The position numbers were made by a program, and so were the translations under genes. Shown piece by piece: positions 23,068 through 35,579 of a stretch of 64,000 nt of DNA. Source of the DNA: Suillus spraguei (lineage: Eukaryota; Basidiomycota; Agaricomycetes; Boletales; Suillaceae); the NCBI GenBank assembly GCA_016800925.1, contig JABCPU010000152.1, positions 62,001 through 126,000 of the forward strand, read 5' to 3'. How positions within the stretch are numbered: the stretch's first letter is position 1; each line of letters starts with the position of its first letter. The notes under the pieces are model-generated. The model was given only the letters and a program-made list of their open reading frames with translations, searched no databases and was not told the DNA's origin.

Positions 23068-24595
23068 TCAAAATGTATTCGCCCAAACCTCAAGATCAAA
23101 CCTTGATGCTCGGGCACTGTCTATCCAAGAATGTTTCTGGGTGACACAGTCAGAAAGACACGACGGACGCAACAAATGAGAAAAAGGTAGTACCAAAAGA
23201 TCCTTGGGGGTGTTCCGCGCATCAGGGTCCTTGAGCAGACAGCTATCGACGAAGTCTTCTGCTTCCTGAGGGAAACGTCCTTCTGGTGTCAGTCGCGGGG
23301 CAGGCTCATTAACAATATGTTGAAGCAGTTCCAATATGCTCATCATCATTCCGCCTCCCTGTAGGCTGACACCCTTGCTCTTTCGCTTGTCCTTCTTTGA
23401 CGTCTTATCTTTCTCTTTCTTCGGTGGAAGTCCGATGGTACCAGGCGACAAAGTACCTTCAAAGTCGGAAAGGTCAGAGTCATCGGGATCTGAATCGGCG
23501 AAGGGGAATCGTCCTAGGGCAAGTTCTATGAGAGAAATGCCCAAAGACCACACATCGGATTTGACAGTGTACTGTGCACCTTGTATCCGCTCGGGCTGTT
23601 TGGGATTACTTTGTAGATTTGGTAAAGACACAAGAAATACAGACGCACGCTCATATAGGTCGAGGTTCCTACGAAGGTATCGGCGATAGAATTTATGAGT
23701 TCACCAGAAACACCGAAGTCGCATATCTTGATTTGACCTTGCGAGTTACACAAGATATTCGACGGCTTGATATCTGACCCGACCGTCAACCTCGACAAAA
23801 ACCAAGGCTGTTCGTGTTTAAACTCACCACGATGAATGATTCGGTGCACGTCATATAGATAGGTCAGGCCCTCGAGCACGGCCAGTGCAACTTTGGAGAC
23901 GACCTCGATGTCGATGGCACCGATTTTCTTGTAAATTCCGTCAAGAGAACCCTTGTCCATGTACTCCATGCAAATGCAGATGTTTGGATCAGAAAGGAAT
24001 GCACCATAGAAAGAGATAATGTATGGTGAATGGCAATCATGCATAATGTGGAGTTCGCGGAGAATCTGCTTCCGCACGGAAGGCTTCGCATCAATGAGAA
24101 CAATCTAGAAGTGGCAGCTGAGAAAGAGACATAGATCTGAGACATTAAAATACCTGCCTTCTTGGCCATGATGGTATTGGTGGGTGTATGCTCTACCTTT
24201 TTGACGCTTCCGCCGTTGCCTTGGCCAAGCTCCTGAAGGTCTTTCAGATCCTCAGTACGAAGATCGTAACGCGTCTCCGCATTCATATCAAGATTTGCTA
24301 GCGTGTTGGAAAGGGTAGTATGGTATGTATTTCTCCGCGTATTTGTGGAAGCTGAAGGAATAGTGGGAGTAGGCGCGCCTGTTGAATTCTCAAGATTTCC
24401 ATCTAGATCTTGAACGGCGTTAGATACTCCCAACTTTGGGGCGTTGAGAGTCATAGGCGGAGGTCGTTTCTTGCCCTTCGCCGCTGTAGTTGCGGGAGCA
24501 GCCCTTGTGGGGACTGGCTCTGATTCCTTTGGTTTCGCGGGCACATCGAGCTGCAAAGCCTTGAAGTTGCGCTTCTTTCGGATTGGTGTAGCCAT
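23068..24595 (-). CDS. MAP kinase kinase, Ste7/Fuz7 type
   Basis: Dual-specificity kinase that activates a MAPK; the SIADTFVGTSTYMSPERIQG-type activation segment places it with fungal Ste7/Fuz7 (mating and filamentation) MEKs rather than Mkk1 or Pbs2. Five exons give 436 residues, all phases consistent. The Pro/Lys-rich N-terminus (RKKRNFKALQL, likely a MAPK docking site) precedes the glycine loop LGQGNGGSVKKV, lysine in IMAKK, catalytic loop IIHRDIKPSNIL, DFGVSG, the activation loop, and a Lys/Asp-rich insert (about DSDPDDSDLSD to KDKRKSKG) before the last helices. The end is WIDSARASRFDLEVWANTF. Intron 24105-24157 is GC-AG (donor GCAGGT); a GT donor would break the frame. Introns 23774-23827 and 23137-23193 are stopless multiples of three. 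Confidence 0.9.
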
Positions 24596-26581
24596 GTATC
24601 AACTTGACTCTTGATCAACAAGGCCAGCTTCCGCAGCTCTTGCAAGTACAAGCAGTTGCTTCAGTGTTCAGAACGTCCACATTAGAATTGGAAACTCAAG
24701 TAGATTACATAAGCCAGATATCAAACTGTCAGCGCAGTTCACGGTCTACTAGCACTGTACATACGGCGAATTTTGAATTTTCCGACATTCACAGAGCAAT
24801 GCGCCCAGACACGGTGACGCCCGCTGCATCTTATTCTTATCATATCCCCAAAGTGCACCCCCGAAACTCACATGCCAAGTCACGCTAAAAATTCACGGCG
24901 GTCACAGTGAATTCACGTCACCACTTTCGCAGCACTGGTCCCAAGAACAGCTCATAGGCCACCACGCTTAACAGTTTCCGTTCTTTGTTGCAGTATATAA
25001 ATATAGAAATTTCTCTCAACCGGACTGCCTTGATGTCTTCTGCTATCCAAACCTTGGCTTCATCACTTAATGCGTTCTGGTTGGGGGACCGTTGAATAAT
25101 TACAGTGCCTTGGCTGAGGAACTCCTAACAACGTCGTGGTCACACGGTTGGCAGTTTGCGCAGACACGCCAGAGTCTTTGCATCATGATTTACTTCTTAT
25201 CGTGAGTTCCTTCCAACGGCATGTACTGATACAACTCTATCATATCTAAACTAAGCGTGGAACGGCATGCTATGCAGTCCAGCGGATCAATGGAACGAGA
25301 AGTGTCTTTCACCATTAGCTTCTTCCTTGGCCTTTTATTTAGATGAGGCAGACGCGCACAACCGTTGGCACCATGTCACCGCTTTTCTCTGGGATACAGA
25401 TTACTGTCGTCGCAAGTATGCAGCCTACTTTTTCTCGGATAAAGATAATAAGACTTCCATGCCTATAGCTCACATCCCTCATGGAGACCATCATCTGGCT
25501 ACCACATCGCATATGTCAGAACGTTGCTGAGCGCCTGGCACCATAATGATCCAGCATACGTAATTCCTCCCTATCTGTTACTGGTAGTCCCAACTCTCTT
25601 GTCTGGCATCATTTACTGTCCAAGTATATTCTTATGCCTAGTCATGACGACGCGTGATGCAAATCTGGTTCTGGACCGCGTCGTCAACCCCATTATCGTG
25701 CGCTATTTGAACCCTTCACAGCCCTTGGACCTTGTCTGGATCGGTCAGTTGCTCTGTATCTCAACGGCTTTAGTGCACACCCCACAAGGTTTCACATTCA
25801 ACGTGCTTGCCGAAATCGTCATGCAGCTGATTTGGTGGACTTGGTCGTTACAGGAGGTCGTGCACCTTCCATGGTTGCATGATATATATTACATCGATGG
25901 ACAGATACGCATCAGTAAGATCTAAATGAGAAATTTGAGACTAAACATACTTAACTTCCACCAGACTGGTACTTTCCAAAGCACACGGTGCAGCTGATCA
26001 GGACACCGGACAAAGTCGACGATCAACCAAATCATTCGAGTTCCCCAGGCACCTCTCTCGCATTCAGTTAACCTTCAAGTACATCACTCATGGAAGATTT
26101 CATGGTAGAGTCTATGCGAAATCGTAGACAACAGCGGCATTTTTGATGCTGAATGTCATCAGCCTATGATGCATGGAGAATGGAGAACACACGTGCTCAA
26201 GTTGCGACTCTCGAGAGCCTAAGACAAGCAAGTCCTTAATCATGCACAAAGTGCTACAGCTGGCGCGATCCCTGCCATCATGATCACGTACTAATTGGGA
26301 CTGGCTGAGTTTCCATCGCATTCGAGAAGAGATCATGATGGCGGTCGAGAGCAATGAAATGTTGTTTGGAAAGTATTGCTGTGATCAGGTGAAACCACTG
26401 TACACCTTTACAAAATATACTCTACATATTATCGATGCCAGGAAAAGAGCTTAGGAGGTATACTATCCTCAGGCTCGTGATACATGAGTGTTTGTTCATG
26501 TCAAATTACAAACATTGCGTGAACTGTATCTGCGATGCAATGAAGTACATAGATCTATGTGTGCCGAGGTCCAAAACCAGT
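24596..26581. other. Intergenic with one weak hypothetical frame
   Basis: No recognised gene. The left end is the MEK promoter. A plus-strand frame at 25524-25925 (133 codons) has a hydrophobic segment (LLLVVPTLLSGIIYCPSIFLCLVM), and a neighbouring frame lies at 25267-25530. They could be exons of a membrane protein, with a TATATAAATA string near 24995 and an ATG at 25032, but I could not build a consistent exon chain and recognise no family. Confidence 0.35.
25524..25925 (+). CDS. Hypothetical membrane protein fragment
   Basis: An open frame of 133 codons with a probable membrane segment near residues 18-42 and a Trp/Leu-rich second half (LIWWTWSLQEVVHLPWLHD). The family is not recognised. 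The start is uncertain (first codon of the frame is TTG). It may be one exon of a larger gene beginning near 25030. Low confidence that it is a real gene. Confidence 0.25.
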   Translation: MLSAWHHNDPAYVIPPYLLLVVPTLLSGIIYCPSIFLCLVMTTRDANLVLDRVVNPIIVRYLNPSQPLDLVWIGQLLCISTALVHTPQGFTFNVLAEIVMQLIWWTWSLQEVVHLPWLHDIYYIDGQIRISKI

Positions 26582-29500
26582 TCAAAGAGCGATCCCACTT
26601 GGCTCTTGCGACTCATATCCCTTGTAATCTAAATCATGTTCCGATTCCTCCTCCACCGTGCCCACGCTCGGACGGGGCGATTTCGGTGACGATGGAAGTT
26701 GTACTGTGCCTGAATTAGATAACGAATCTGTGGATGCTACACTCGAGCGAGACATGGAAAACCGTGAAGTGCGACCGGACCAGAAAGACTGTATACCTGC
26801 ACCCCAGTTTCCCAACACTGCCTTCGCATCTGACGCGGCTTGCGCGACACTTACGGGCCGTGCAGGCGTACCTAATACAGAATCTTTCGATGTTTGTCTG
26901 CTTATATTAGAAGTAGGCTTGCTCCCCTCAGAGGTAGGAGACGAAGACGGTCCTGCTTCCAATTTTGAGACTTCCACTGGGGTCTCATACGCGCTGCTTG
27001 CAAGATCGGAGCTGAACGAAGCAGAGCTGGCGGTGCGCTGCTGCTGCCACCGTTCACGGACGCCTTCAACTGCTTTGAAGAAGTTCGTTGAGCTAGCGGT
27101 GATGGTGCGTGAGATGGCATCTCGGGTCGGAGCTAGTTGTTGCTCAAGTTTCAGTTCTTGAAGTCCTTCGGACAACCGTATTCCAATGTCCCCAACGACA
27201 GAGGGTTTCTCATTACACGGGTGACTGTTGGGGTAAAAATAAGTGTTTGAGAGAATCGTTGGAACAAGTTGTCCAACCGTGGCTCGACAATGTCGAAGAG
27301 CATAGGGTCTGTAGACCTCTGCCACACATCATATGCATTCGTCTTAGTGAACTCGGTGATCCAAAGTGGATTGAAGTCGTCGATAGAGTTATCATCTCCT
27401 CCTGCACGAGTGTTTTGAGCGTTGATCATTGTTGTACACGTTCGACACTTACCTGTTCCAGTAATGATCACATTATTCACTTTCCCCTTCGCAAGGAACT
27501 CTCGATATCGAACAGATGCGAGTGCAGCGGAAACGTACTCTTCGAACTGCAAAATATAAGTCAAAGCATCTGACACATAAGCTAATCCAACCTTGGCTCG
27601 TAGGTAATCATCACTGCCTTTGAAGCTGTTAAACATATTAGAACCGGAACTGGACAATTTCAAAAGGTGACACACTGCATGGTAGGCTTCATTGGATCTG
27701 CATCGTCCCAGACATCATTGACATCTCGAACGATCTCATCCATCCATTTTCGGTCGGCAGCTGTTAGGCCCATTAGCCGCTCCAACCTAGGGTTTCGAAA
27801 CTCCAATGTAGCTGTTTCCGTCTGGAAATCAAAGGTGAGCATGTTGCCTTGATGACATCTGAAAACCAACATTGATAAGTAGTTCAATCTCCTTTTGTTG
27901 AGTCACGAGGGTGTTTGTACTCCCACATAGCCAGCCTTGTGAATCATTTAATAGGTCCAATTGTTGCAAGGGCAAGTACGGTTGGAAAAACGCATCCTAG
28001 ACCGTATGATTAGCTTCGTACACTATTGTGCAAAGCAGAGCACACCTTGCCAAAAATATCTAGCGGTAGACCCATGTATGCCATCATACTTTTGCGATCT
28101 GAAGTTCGTAACGACTGTGGACACGAAAGTGTAGGCGCACGCGTGGCTAGAGGAGGGGACCCAGAATCCTCCAGCGTTTGCAATAAGCCTAAATGAAAAT
28201 TTGAGGGTCAGGAAAAGAAAGGACATATGAATCATTACCAGGGATCAGTGATATGAGCGAGTACTGGTAAGTACACAATCGTTCCACTGGATGACCAAAG
28301 AACATGATCTAGGATGTATTCAATACGGACCGCGTTTTCAATGTTTATAACAAACCTTTTTCTGACACATGAGGGCTTTCAACAGAATGAGCGTGCGATG
28401 ACGGAAGGTGTGAACAAACTCCCGGCTATCCACGTCAGCTTCTCAGAATGGTCGGTACTGCGCAACTTACATGCTCGTTCCTGCACAAACAATCAGATAT
28501 GTTGAATCATCTCGATGAGTTCTCCCGACCCACCAATATATAATCCACTTTCCGTGAGCTGTGTGCGGAGGGAGATTTCTAGCGACGCGCCAAAATCTAC
28601 CAGAATACTGGTATCCGAGAAGTCGCTTATGAAGCAACATTAGATTTGGCTCCCGTCGAGGTGAATTCAAGCTTACCGTTGCTCGAACAACGCGCGAGTA
28701 ACGACACCCAAGCGATCCCTAACAAGTTATATAGTCAAAGGATATGCGCGCTGCATTGCAAACCAACCGAATGGGACCAAAGACTGGCTTCGATGCCAGG
28801 ACCACAACAGCCTTTTGAACAATTGACCGAGTCACATCTACATCTTTAACAAGTAATACAGAAGCTGGTATTTGGCGATTGCATCTGTAGAGCAAAAGTT
28901 AGGGCCTGACACGCATACAATGATATAGAATAATCCGCACGAGATGCCAAAAATCGTCGTAGGTATTGGAGCATTTGGAACAAGATGAAAGTAAGAATAA
29001 TCTTCTAGAGACTAACAGGAGGGTGTTCGTGAGAGCAAGTTCTGCACACGCTTCGTTGTGCTTACCAGATGTGCGCCGTCTGGAAGGGCCAGGAAGGGAA
29101 GTATCTTGACGATATCTTCATCTTCGAAAATGTCACCATGGCAGAACTCGATCTTCGGACCAACCTGAGTTAAATGTGAGCTTCCAAAGTAATACAGGTA
29201 TGTTCAGTTATCATACCAGATGATTGAAGTCTATGAGTGCAATGCCCAAGACTAATGGGCCTTCCGGGGGTTGTAGTAACATAGACTCCGGCCGTGCTTT
29301 CTTTGAATACGAAGACGCTGCAGAAGTGAATGAATCTGTGTCTGTTGCACCTGATGAAAGAGTTGGCGGATAAGTTACAGCATATGGCATGCTGTATTTG
29401 GGCTCGTCAAACAGAGCTGCAGAAGGAGCCGCAGATGTGATCGAACTAGTATGCCGAGTGTTCCTCTCACTGAAGGTGTCGCTTACATCGTCCGTTTCTG

Positions 29501-29747
29501 AGTTGAAATCAATCTCTAAAGAGTCACCCTGTGATCCACTGCGTCTAGCCAAAAAATCCTGAGTGCGTGGAGCAGTGTTGGAGACGTGTCCTGGCGAATG
29601 TGGAGGAGATGAAAGAGAAATTGAACGCTGAGAAGCAGTATCGGCATCGGCATCGTCGTTTTCGCCTTCGTCTTCGGATTCACTGTGATCATTTACGACA
29701 AAACCGTCAGTAACATGTTCGTCGAAAGTCCTTTCAGTGTTGGACAT
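26582..29747 (-). CDS. AVL9: Avl9 homologue, late secretory pathway protein
   Basis: Avl9 is a conserved DENN-related protein acting in exocytic transport from the Golgi to the plasma membrane. The start at 29747 (MSNTERTFDEH) opens an acidic low-complexity N-terminus (SESEDEGENDDADAD). The Avl9 domain begins PEGPLVLGIALIDFNHLV (about 29215), continues with GPKIEFCHGDIFEDEDIVK and LPDGAHL in the next exon (about 29170-29070), then YSYFHLVP, TTIFGISC, NRQIPASVLLVKDVDVTRS and VLASKPVFGPIR (to about 28750). Further landmarks are RLMGLTAADRKWMDEIVRDVN, FKGSDDYLRAK, EEYVSAALASVRYREFLAKG and KPSVVGDIGIRLSEGLQELK, with a Ser-rich tail. About ten short introns interrupt it. No disabling change was seen. 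Exon ends between 27660 and 28750 are approximate. Confidence 0.88.
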
Positions 29748-29951
29748 GTCGAATATTGATGATTGGTGAAGCTGAAGGCTGTGAAAACTGAGAAGCACCA
29801 ATCACGGCTTTCTCATGACACGTGGTTATCCGTCGCCCGCATTGGCTTGCATTGATGTGGCAGTCCACGCTGAGAACATTGAAACCGCTGCGCTCACCAG
29901 GACCAGTGTGTCCTCAAACAAGTTGTCCTGAAAACTGAATTTGTTCTCATC

Positions 29952-30972
29952 ATGCTCAAGTCCGGTGTCATTCTTCTAGTTTTGGCTGCCTCTGCGCTGG
30001 CATTACCCACCCGTTTCATGGATACCCTACAATCCATCTTTTGGACTACATTAGATCTGCCTAAAGTTGAAATTGGCTGGACCGACCCGCGTGTCAATGG
30101 TGGACGTTTTCTAGACGTAAGTGTACCGTCAACTTATATGATCCTCGTCACGTTCAAGTTTGCTTTCAGTTCACGACTCCCAGATACGGGGAACCACTAA
30201 ATGTCATCATATCTAACCAGTCAGATCCCTTTATTTTGACGGATGCTGGCTTTCGTCTGTATTACAAGTAAGCCGCCCGAAAATGTATACTGTATACTCG
30301 AGCCTCATTGATATGCCCTGCAAGGTCCATCGGGTTTTCCGAGGAGTGTTTGGGGCTTCATTATGGTCATGTCCACAAGGCAGACCTCGGTGACGGCGAC
30401 GGGAGGAAATCTGAGCATATTCTGGCAAGGCAACACTACTTCTCTAAATGGGGAACATGCTGGGAAAGTATAGCAGGTTCGTCTTCCTCCACGTTTCGCC
30501 AAATCTTTCGTGATTCGGTGTTAAGGAGGAAACCACTTTCGCGCTTGGAAGCAGAATGGCTCAGAAATTGACACGGGAGCATGGTTTTTGGCGTAAGCAC
30601 CAACACCTCACTTTTAGTCGCGACTACTAACACTTTATTCCCAGCGTTTCCAAGGAAATGGTGAGTGAACAATCAGTAGAACTTAGGAACTATACTTCAT
30701 CTATGGCAGGACTCCACTAAAAATCACATGATAATTCCGGACGGATATAATATCGGTCGCGATTTGCTTGTCGAAGCTGCCGCATCTGTCAGCCATTGGA
30801 ATGGCAAATGGTGGCAGGCTGATGTGGAGTGGCGGAGAGGCCTCCTTGAACCAGGATACAAAGGTTAGCAACTTCCTTTCCTGTGTGGTCATTCCTGACT
30901 TGCCATTCAGATATCAATCATGCAATTGCACAAGATGGACGCATTGCGATCCTGACTGTCAATCGACTATAA
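29952..30972 (+). CDS. Secreted protein of unknown function
   Basis: Eight exons join in frame to 237 residues with no stop. The N-terminus (MLKSGVILLVLAASALALP) is a clear signal peptide, so the product is probably secreted. Notable residues are: VNGGRFLDFTTPRYGEPLNV, DPFILTDAGFRLYY, a His-rich GLHYGHVHKADLGDGDG segment (possible metal site), WGTCWES with one Cys, GGNHFRAWKQNG, and a Trp-rich GKWWQADVEW before the end AIAQDGRIAILTVNRL. I believe similar unnamed proteins occur in other mushrooms, but no enzymatic motif is recognised. The last intron boundaries are well supported by phase (for example 30477-30525 and 30864-30910). It lies divergent from AVL9 with about 200 bp between starts. 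Confidence 0.75.
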
Positions 30973-31296
30973 TTGTAGCCTTATATTCAGTGGGTGTATT
31001 GTTGTCAGTTTGGACAATCAGGTTGGTGTTATGTTATCATATACCATGTGCATAGGACGTTACCCTGTCGTTTACACTGTGCCTATGTCTATAGTTTCTG
31101 TATATCATTATTGTCATGTGCATGCCGATCCTGATGAGTGCTGACAGACCAAAATCTATCTATTTCATTACAAATACAACAGCTGGTATACAATCGTGCC
31201 GAGAAATGTAGAACAAATGTGGGTAACAAACAAACGAGTTCATGATCGAATAACTTCCAACGGTGTAAATGAGTACTGACCAACATAACACCTCGG

Positions 31297-34200
31297 TTAA
31301 CCAGAGCACATGAGGCAGGCCTCCTTATTCTCTAGCGAACACAACAATTTTGCCTCTTCGAGCTCGCGATCCCTTTGACGCTGAAGGGCAGCGGCGTACT
31401 CAGGGTCAACGTCGGTAGCTTCACTGGGGCCCGACGAATTGGGCGCAACACTGTTGTCGTTGGAATTAGATGGTGGAGGGACTCGACGAAGAGGGGATGG
31501 AGATGCGGAAGGGGTAGGAATACTAGTGGCAGCCTTGTTGGATTCGCTCTGTTGCACCTTGGCTGCTTTGAGCACGCTCTGGTCGATAGTGAACTGAACG
31601 GCTTGGGACGCCGGGCGAGTGCGCAAATAGTACATGCCAGTCTTAAGGCCCTTCTTCCAGCCATAGAAGTGCATACTGGTCAGTTGGCCTACGGTAGGCG
31701 ACTGCAAGTGAATGTTCAAACTCTGACTCTGACAAATGAACGCTCCACGGTCGGCAGCGAGGTCGATGACCTTCTTCTGTGAGATCTCCCAGACAGTTTT
31801 GTAAATGGCTTTGATATCATTTGGTATGCTGGGGATGTTGGCGACGGAGCCGTTATGAGCAATGATCATGTTCTTCATGTCGTCATCCCAGAGCCCACGG
31901 TCGACAAGGTCCCTAAGCAGCCAGGGACATACAACCTGGAATTCACCGGCAAGGACACGGCGAGTATAGATATTACTGATCAAACACGTCAGCTTGTACA
32001 ACGTGATAACGAAGTCGAACATACCTAGTGTAAGGCTCGAAGCATTCATTGAAACCAAGAATTTGACTAGTTGATGCAGTCGGCATAGGTGCAACCAACA
32101 ATGAATTTCGTAATCCAGTTTGTGCGATCTTTTCCTTGACACTGGTCCAGTCCCAAAGGTCAGTGGGTGTGACGCCCCAAAGATCATACTGTAGTTGTCC
32201 GAGATCGGCGGGACTACCCCTGAAAGTCTCGTATGGTCCCTCCCTTTCAGCTTCCTCACAGCTCGCCTCTAGTCCAGCATGATAGATGGTCTCAAAGATC
32301 TGAAGATTGAGTTGCCTTGCCTCAGGTGAGTCAAATGGCAGACGGAGAATCATGAAAGCATCTGCGAGACCCTGGACGCCAAGACCAATAGGGCGATGAC
32401 GCATGTTGGAAGTGCGAGCCTCCGGAACGGGATAGTAATTTACATCGATGATGCGGTTCAGGTTGCGGGTGACGACCTTTGTAACATCATGAAGTTTCTG
32501 GAAATCATACTTCCCGTTCGAAATGAAGGTAGGGAGGGCGAGAGAGGCAAGGTTGCAGACAGCGGTTTCCTCCGGCGACGAGTACTCTATGATTTCAGTG
32601 CACAAGTTAGAGGACTTGATGGTTCCCAAGTTCTTTTGGTTTGATTTGCCTACAGGTGATTGTGAGCAAAGAAAGGACCACGAATGACTTCGACGTACGG
32701 TTAGCAGAATCTTTGTAGACCATGAAAGGGCCACCAGTCTCAATCTGAGCTTCAAGGATAGCATACCACAGCTTTTGAGCTGGAACGACCTTATATGCTC
32801 GCCCCTCTTTCTCATACTTCTCATAGAGGACTTCAAATTCATCGCCGTGAACTTCATGAAGACCAGGCGCTTCATTTGGGCAGAATAATGACCAATTTTC
32901 ATTGGATTCGACACGTTTCATGCTGACAAGAGAAAGTTAGGGTGCTGACAATATCACGGTTGAACACATACAACAAGTCACAAATCCACAGTGCGTAGAA
33001 CAGATCACGGGCGCGTGACTCCTCTTTACCATGATTCTTCCTCAGGTCGAGGAAATCAAATACGTCAGGGTGCCACGGTTCAAGGTAAATCGCGAAAGCT
33101 CCCGGCCGCTTGTTGCCACCTTGATCAACATAGCGTGCCGTGGCATCATATGCGCGAAGCATAGGAACAATGCCATTCGAGTAGCCGTTTGTTCCAGCAA
33201 TGTACGAGCTATAAGGCGAGGTGTTACTAATTGAGCAATGTCATAGATTAATTTGACGCACCCAGTAGCACGAATACAATGAATACTCAAGCCGATCCCA
33301 CCTGCAGTCTTGCTGATCATAGCGCAAGTCTTGAGGGTGTCGTAGATACCCTCTATGGAGTCATCTTTCATGCACACCAAGAAACACGAGCTCAGTTGGG
33401 GATGAGGAGTGCCACCATTAAACAAAGTTGGTGATGCGTGTGTAAAAAAACGTTCAGACATAAGGTTGTATGTCTCGATGACACTCTCAATATCCTTCTT
33501 GTGGATGCCGACAGCGACACGCATGATCATGTGTTGGGGACGCTCAGCGACACGGCCATTGATCCTGAGAAGGTACGACCGCTCCAGAGTCTTGAAGCCA
33601 AAGCTAAAAAAGAATCAGTACTGTATCATCGTACATCTTGATGGTTGTACTCACTAGTTGTAGCTGAAATCACGGTCATAGATGATTGCAGAATCAAGAC
33701 GAGCAGCATTCTTTTGCACGACCTCATATACATCATCCGCAATCAAACTAGCAGACTTTCCGTTCTTAGGATTAACTTGACGAGGAACATTTAAATACAG
33801 ATCGAACACCAAAAGATGTGGAAACATACTGTATTCGTGGAGGTCTTTTACGACAGTGGAAAAGTTCTTCTTAGTTTCCTTGTGGAGATTTGATATTGCG
33901 ATACGCGCGGCAAGGACAGCGTAGTCAGGGTGCTTCGTAGTAAGATAGGCTGCCGTCTCGGCGGCGAGGTTCTGTCTCAGGTCAATAAGCGAACAAGGTA
34001 AAATATCATATGAATACTTACATCGAGTTCGACGGTTGTGACGCCTTGGTATACACCTGTGATAACTTTTTTGGCAACCCTGTAGGGTAGTTAGATACAT
34101 ATAAGAGTGACGGAACTGTTAACTAACTCGATCGGCTCAACATAGTTAAGGTCAAGGCCATAACAGAGTTTATTTATCCTTGCTGTAATCTACTAGGCGA

Positions 34201-34409
34201 TGAGCGATGCACTAAACAGCCTAGTGGGCTTATACCTTGTCGAATTTAACTTCCTCCTTGCGGCTACACGTGAATAGCGCGTTAGATGATGTTGAAACAA
34301 TGTTCTCTCGTGCGTTTGCTTACCCATCTGTGCAGAAGAGCACACAAATCAGCTACAGTACGGTAACCAGACTTAGGGGCGACTAACCTCTTTTGAACAC
34401 GAAAGCCAT
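31297..34409 (-). CDS. RNR1: Ribonucleotide reductase large subunit (class I R1)
   Basis: Reduces ribonucleoside diphosphates to deoxyribonucleotides for DNA synthesis, with an R2 partner. The start at 34409 gives MAFVFKR; a 63-nt intron, a four-base exon (34324-34327) and a second intron then lead to RKEEVKFDK of the ATP-cone. Key residues are seen: first redox Cys in PQLSSCFLV, second in [12 protein letters not shown], radical Cys with flanking Asn and Glu in SSNLCTEII, tandem Tyr in [12 protein letters not shown] for radical transfer, and a C-terminal CLMC pair that re-reduces the active site. The spacer before the tail is Ser/Pro/Ala-rich. Ten or so short introns occur; all landmark exons are collinear and undamaged. 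An ordinary essential gene. Confidence 0.92.
34324..34327 (-). other. Four-base microexon (ATGG) of RNR1
   Basis: Between acceptor TCTGCACAG and donor GTAAGC only ATGG remains. It is required to join AAA AGA G to C CGC AAG and restore the conserved KRDGRKEEV string of R1 proteins. Both flanking introns have good consensus ends and normal lengths. Confidence 0.72.
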
Positions 34410-34865
34410 GGTAAATCACACCTCAAAGATTGAAATCAAGCAGGAGGAGAATGGCCAAAAAGCTGAGTCTAGTGGTGGGCAAGATCAAGGAAAGGAAAGA
34501 CGCGTCGCGAAGAATTTAAGTGGCGTGTGCATTACTCAGCCAAACAACCCAGATAGGATATCGCGTCACGCATGGCCAAAAATTGAATTAAATTACATGT
34601 AAATGCACGCTCATCGATGCGTCTCGTACTGTGCCATTCAGGCTGGTATGTACATGTATGTGTGCATAGATTAAAGCATGAAATAAAACTGAAAATAAGG
34701 AGTCTCTAGCATGTTTGCTTATGTAAAATGTCACACTAGATTAGGCACGCTGATCAACAAAAATCGCGTACCGCGTTATTTTGGATTGCTTGCAATTGTG
34801 TGGGCATCCAGGTATCCAAGTTCTAACTGGATCTAATTCATAGCCGTCTACGCACCCGCAACCAG

Positions 34866-35466
34866 ATGCCACACACTCAGCAGATTCACGCCGGCGACCC
34901 TGCATATGCTTCTCCCGTAATTCGTCCTCCTTCTCCTGCAAGTTCTGTGGGAACTGCATACGGGCCCGATGACACATCTCTATCTGACTCAGGATTGAGT
35001 CAGGATGTTTTCCAGCGAAAGTGGACCACCAACCTTCGACTTGATGAGCCGAAACATGATGAAGTTCATAACTTGAAAGATCCCTTGATCATTTGTCCCA
35101 ACGATCCGCAAGAACAGAAGCGTGCGTGTGTTGAACTTCATCCTCGTTTTGCTAGTTTCTTTGCTGATCACTTCAGTTAGTGCTGTTTGAAGAAATATTA
35201 CATGGTTTTCGACAGCGTGTTCAGCAGCTGGAGGAGGATGAAATATTCCAGCAAACAGTCGTAAACGGTTCTCAAATTGGAAAGGAGCAACTTCCTTCAG
35301 CTGACAACGTGGAGAACTTGATACAGAACATGATAGGTACCTCAATAGGAAACGGAGCAAGCGACATACATGATGGTCCTTGGAATAGGCGTAGCACTGC
35401 TCATGCGACTTCCACTTCCAGCAGCATGAGGACCGCCCCCGGAAAAGGGCGACTAGGACAGTACTG
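34866..35466 (+). CDS. Hypothetical protein, unresolved intron
   Basis: An ATG at 34866 opens about 104 codons (MPHTQQIHAGDPAYASPV, Pro/Ser-rich, then VELHPRFASFFADHFS) ending at a TAG inside what looks like a donor (GTTAGT at 35176). A second frame (about 35212-35466) continues with RQRVQQLEEDEIFQQTV, a likely short coiled coil, and a Ser-rich end. Simple splicing between them does not keep phase, so either a different donor is used or the two parts are not joined. No family recognised. Confidence 0.4.
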
Positions 35467-35579
35467 ACTCATGTTGTAGCCATTTCCACTCTATCGACGA
35501 ACCTGCTCACTCAACGTACTAAAATTAATATAGTAGTATGTATAAAATGTACTCTATCGAGTCGGGCCGACATTAATAT

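Noticed and set aside
26658..27161. A 167-codon plus-strand frame
   Set aside because: It is antisense to the Ser-rich tail of AVL9.
31375..31782. A 135-codon plus-strand frame
   Set aside because: It is antisense to the RNR1 C-terminal region with clear catalytic motifs on the other strand.
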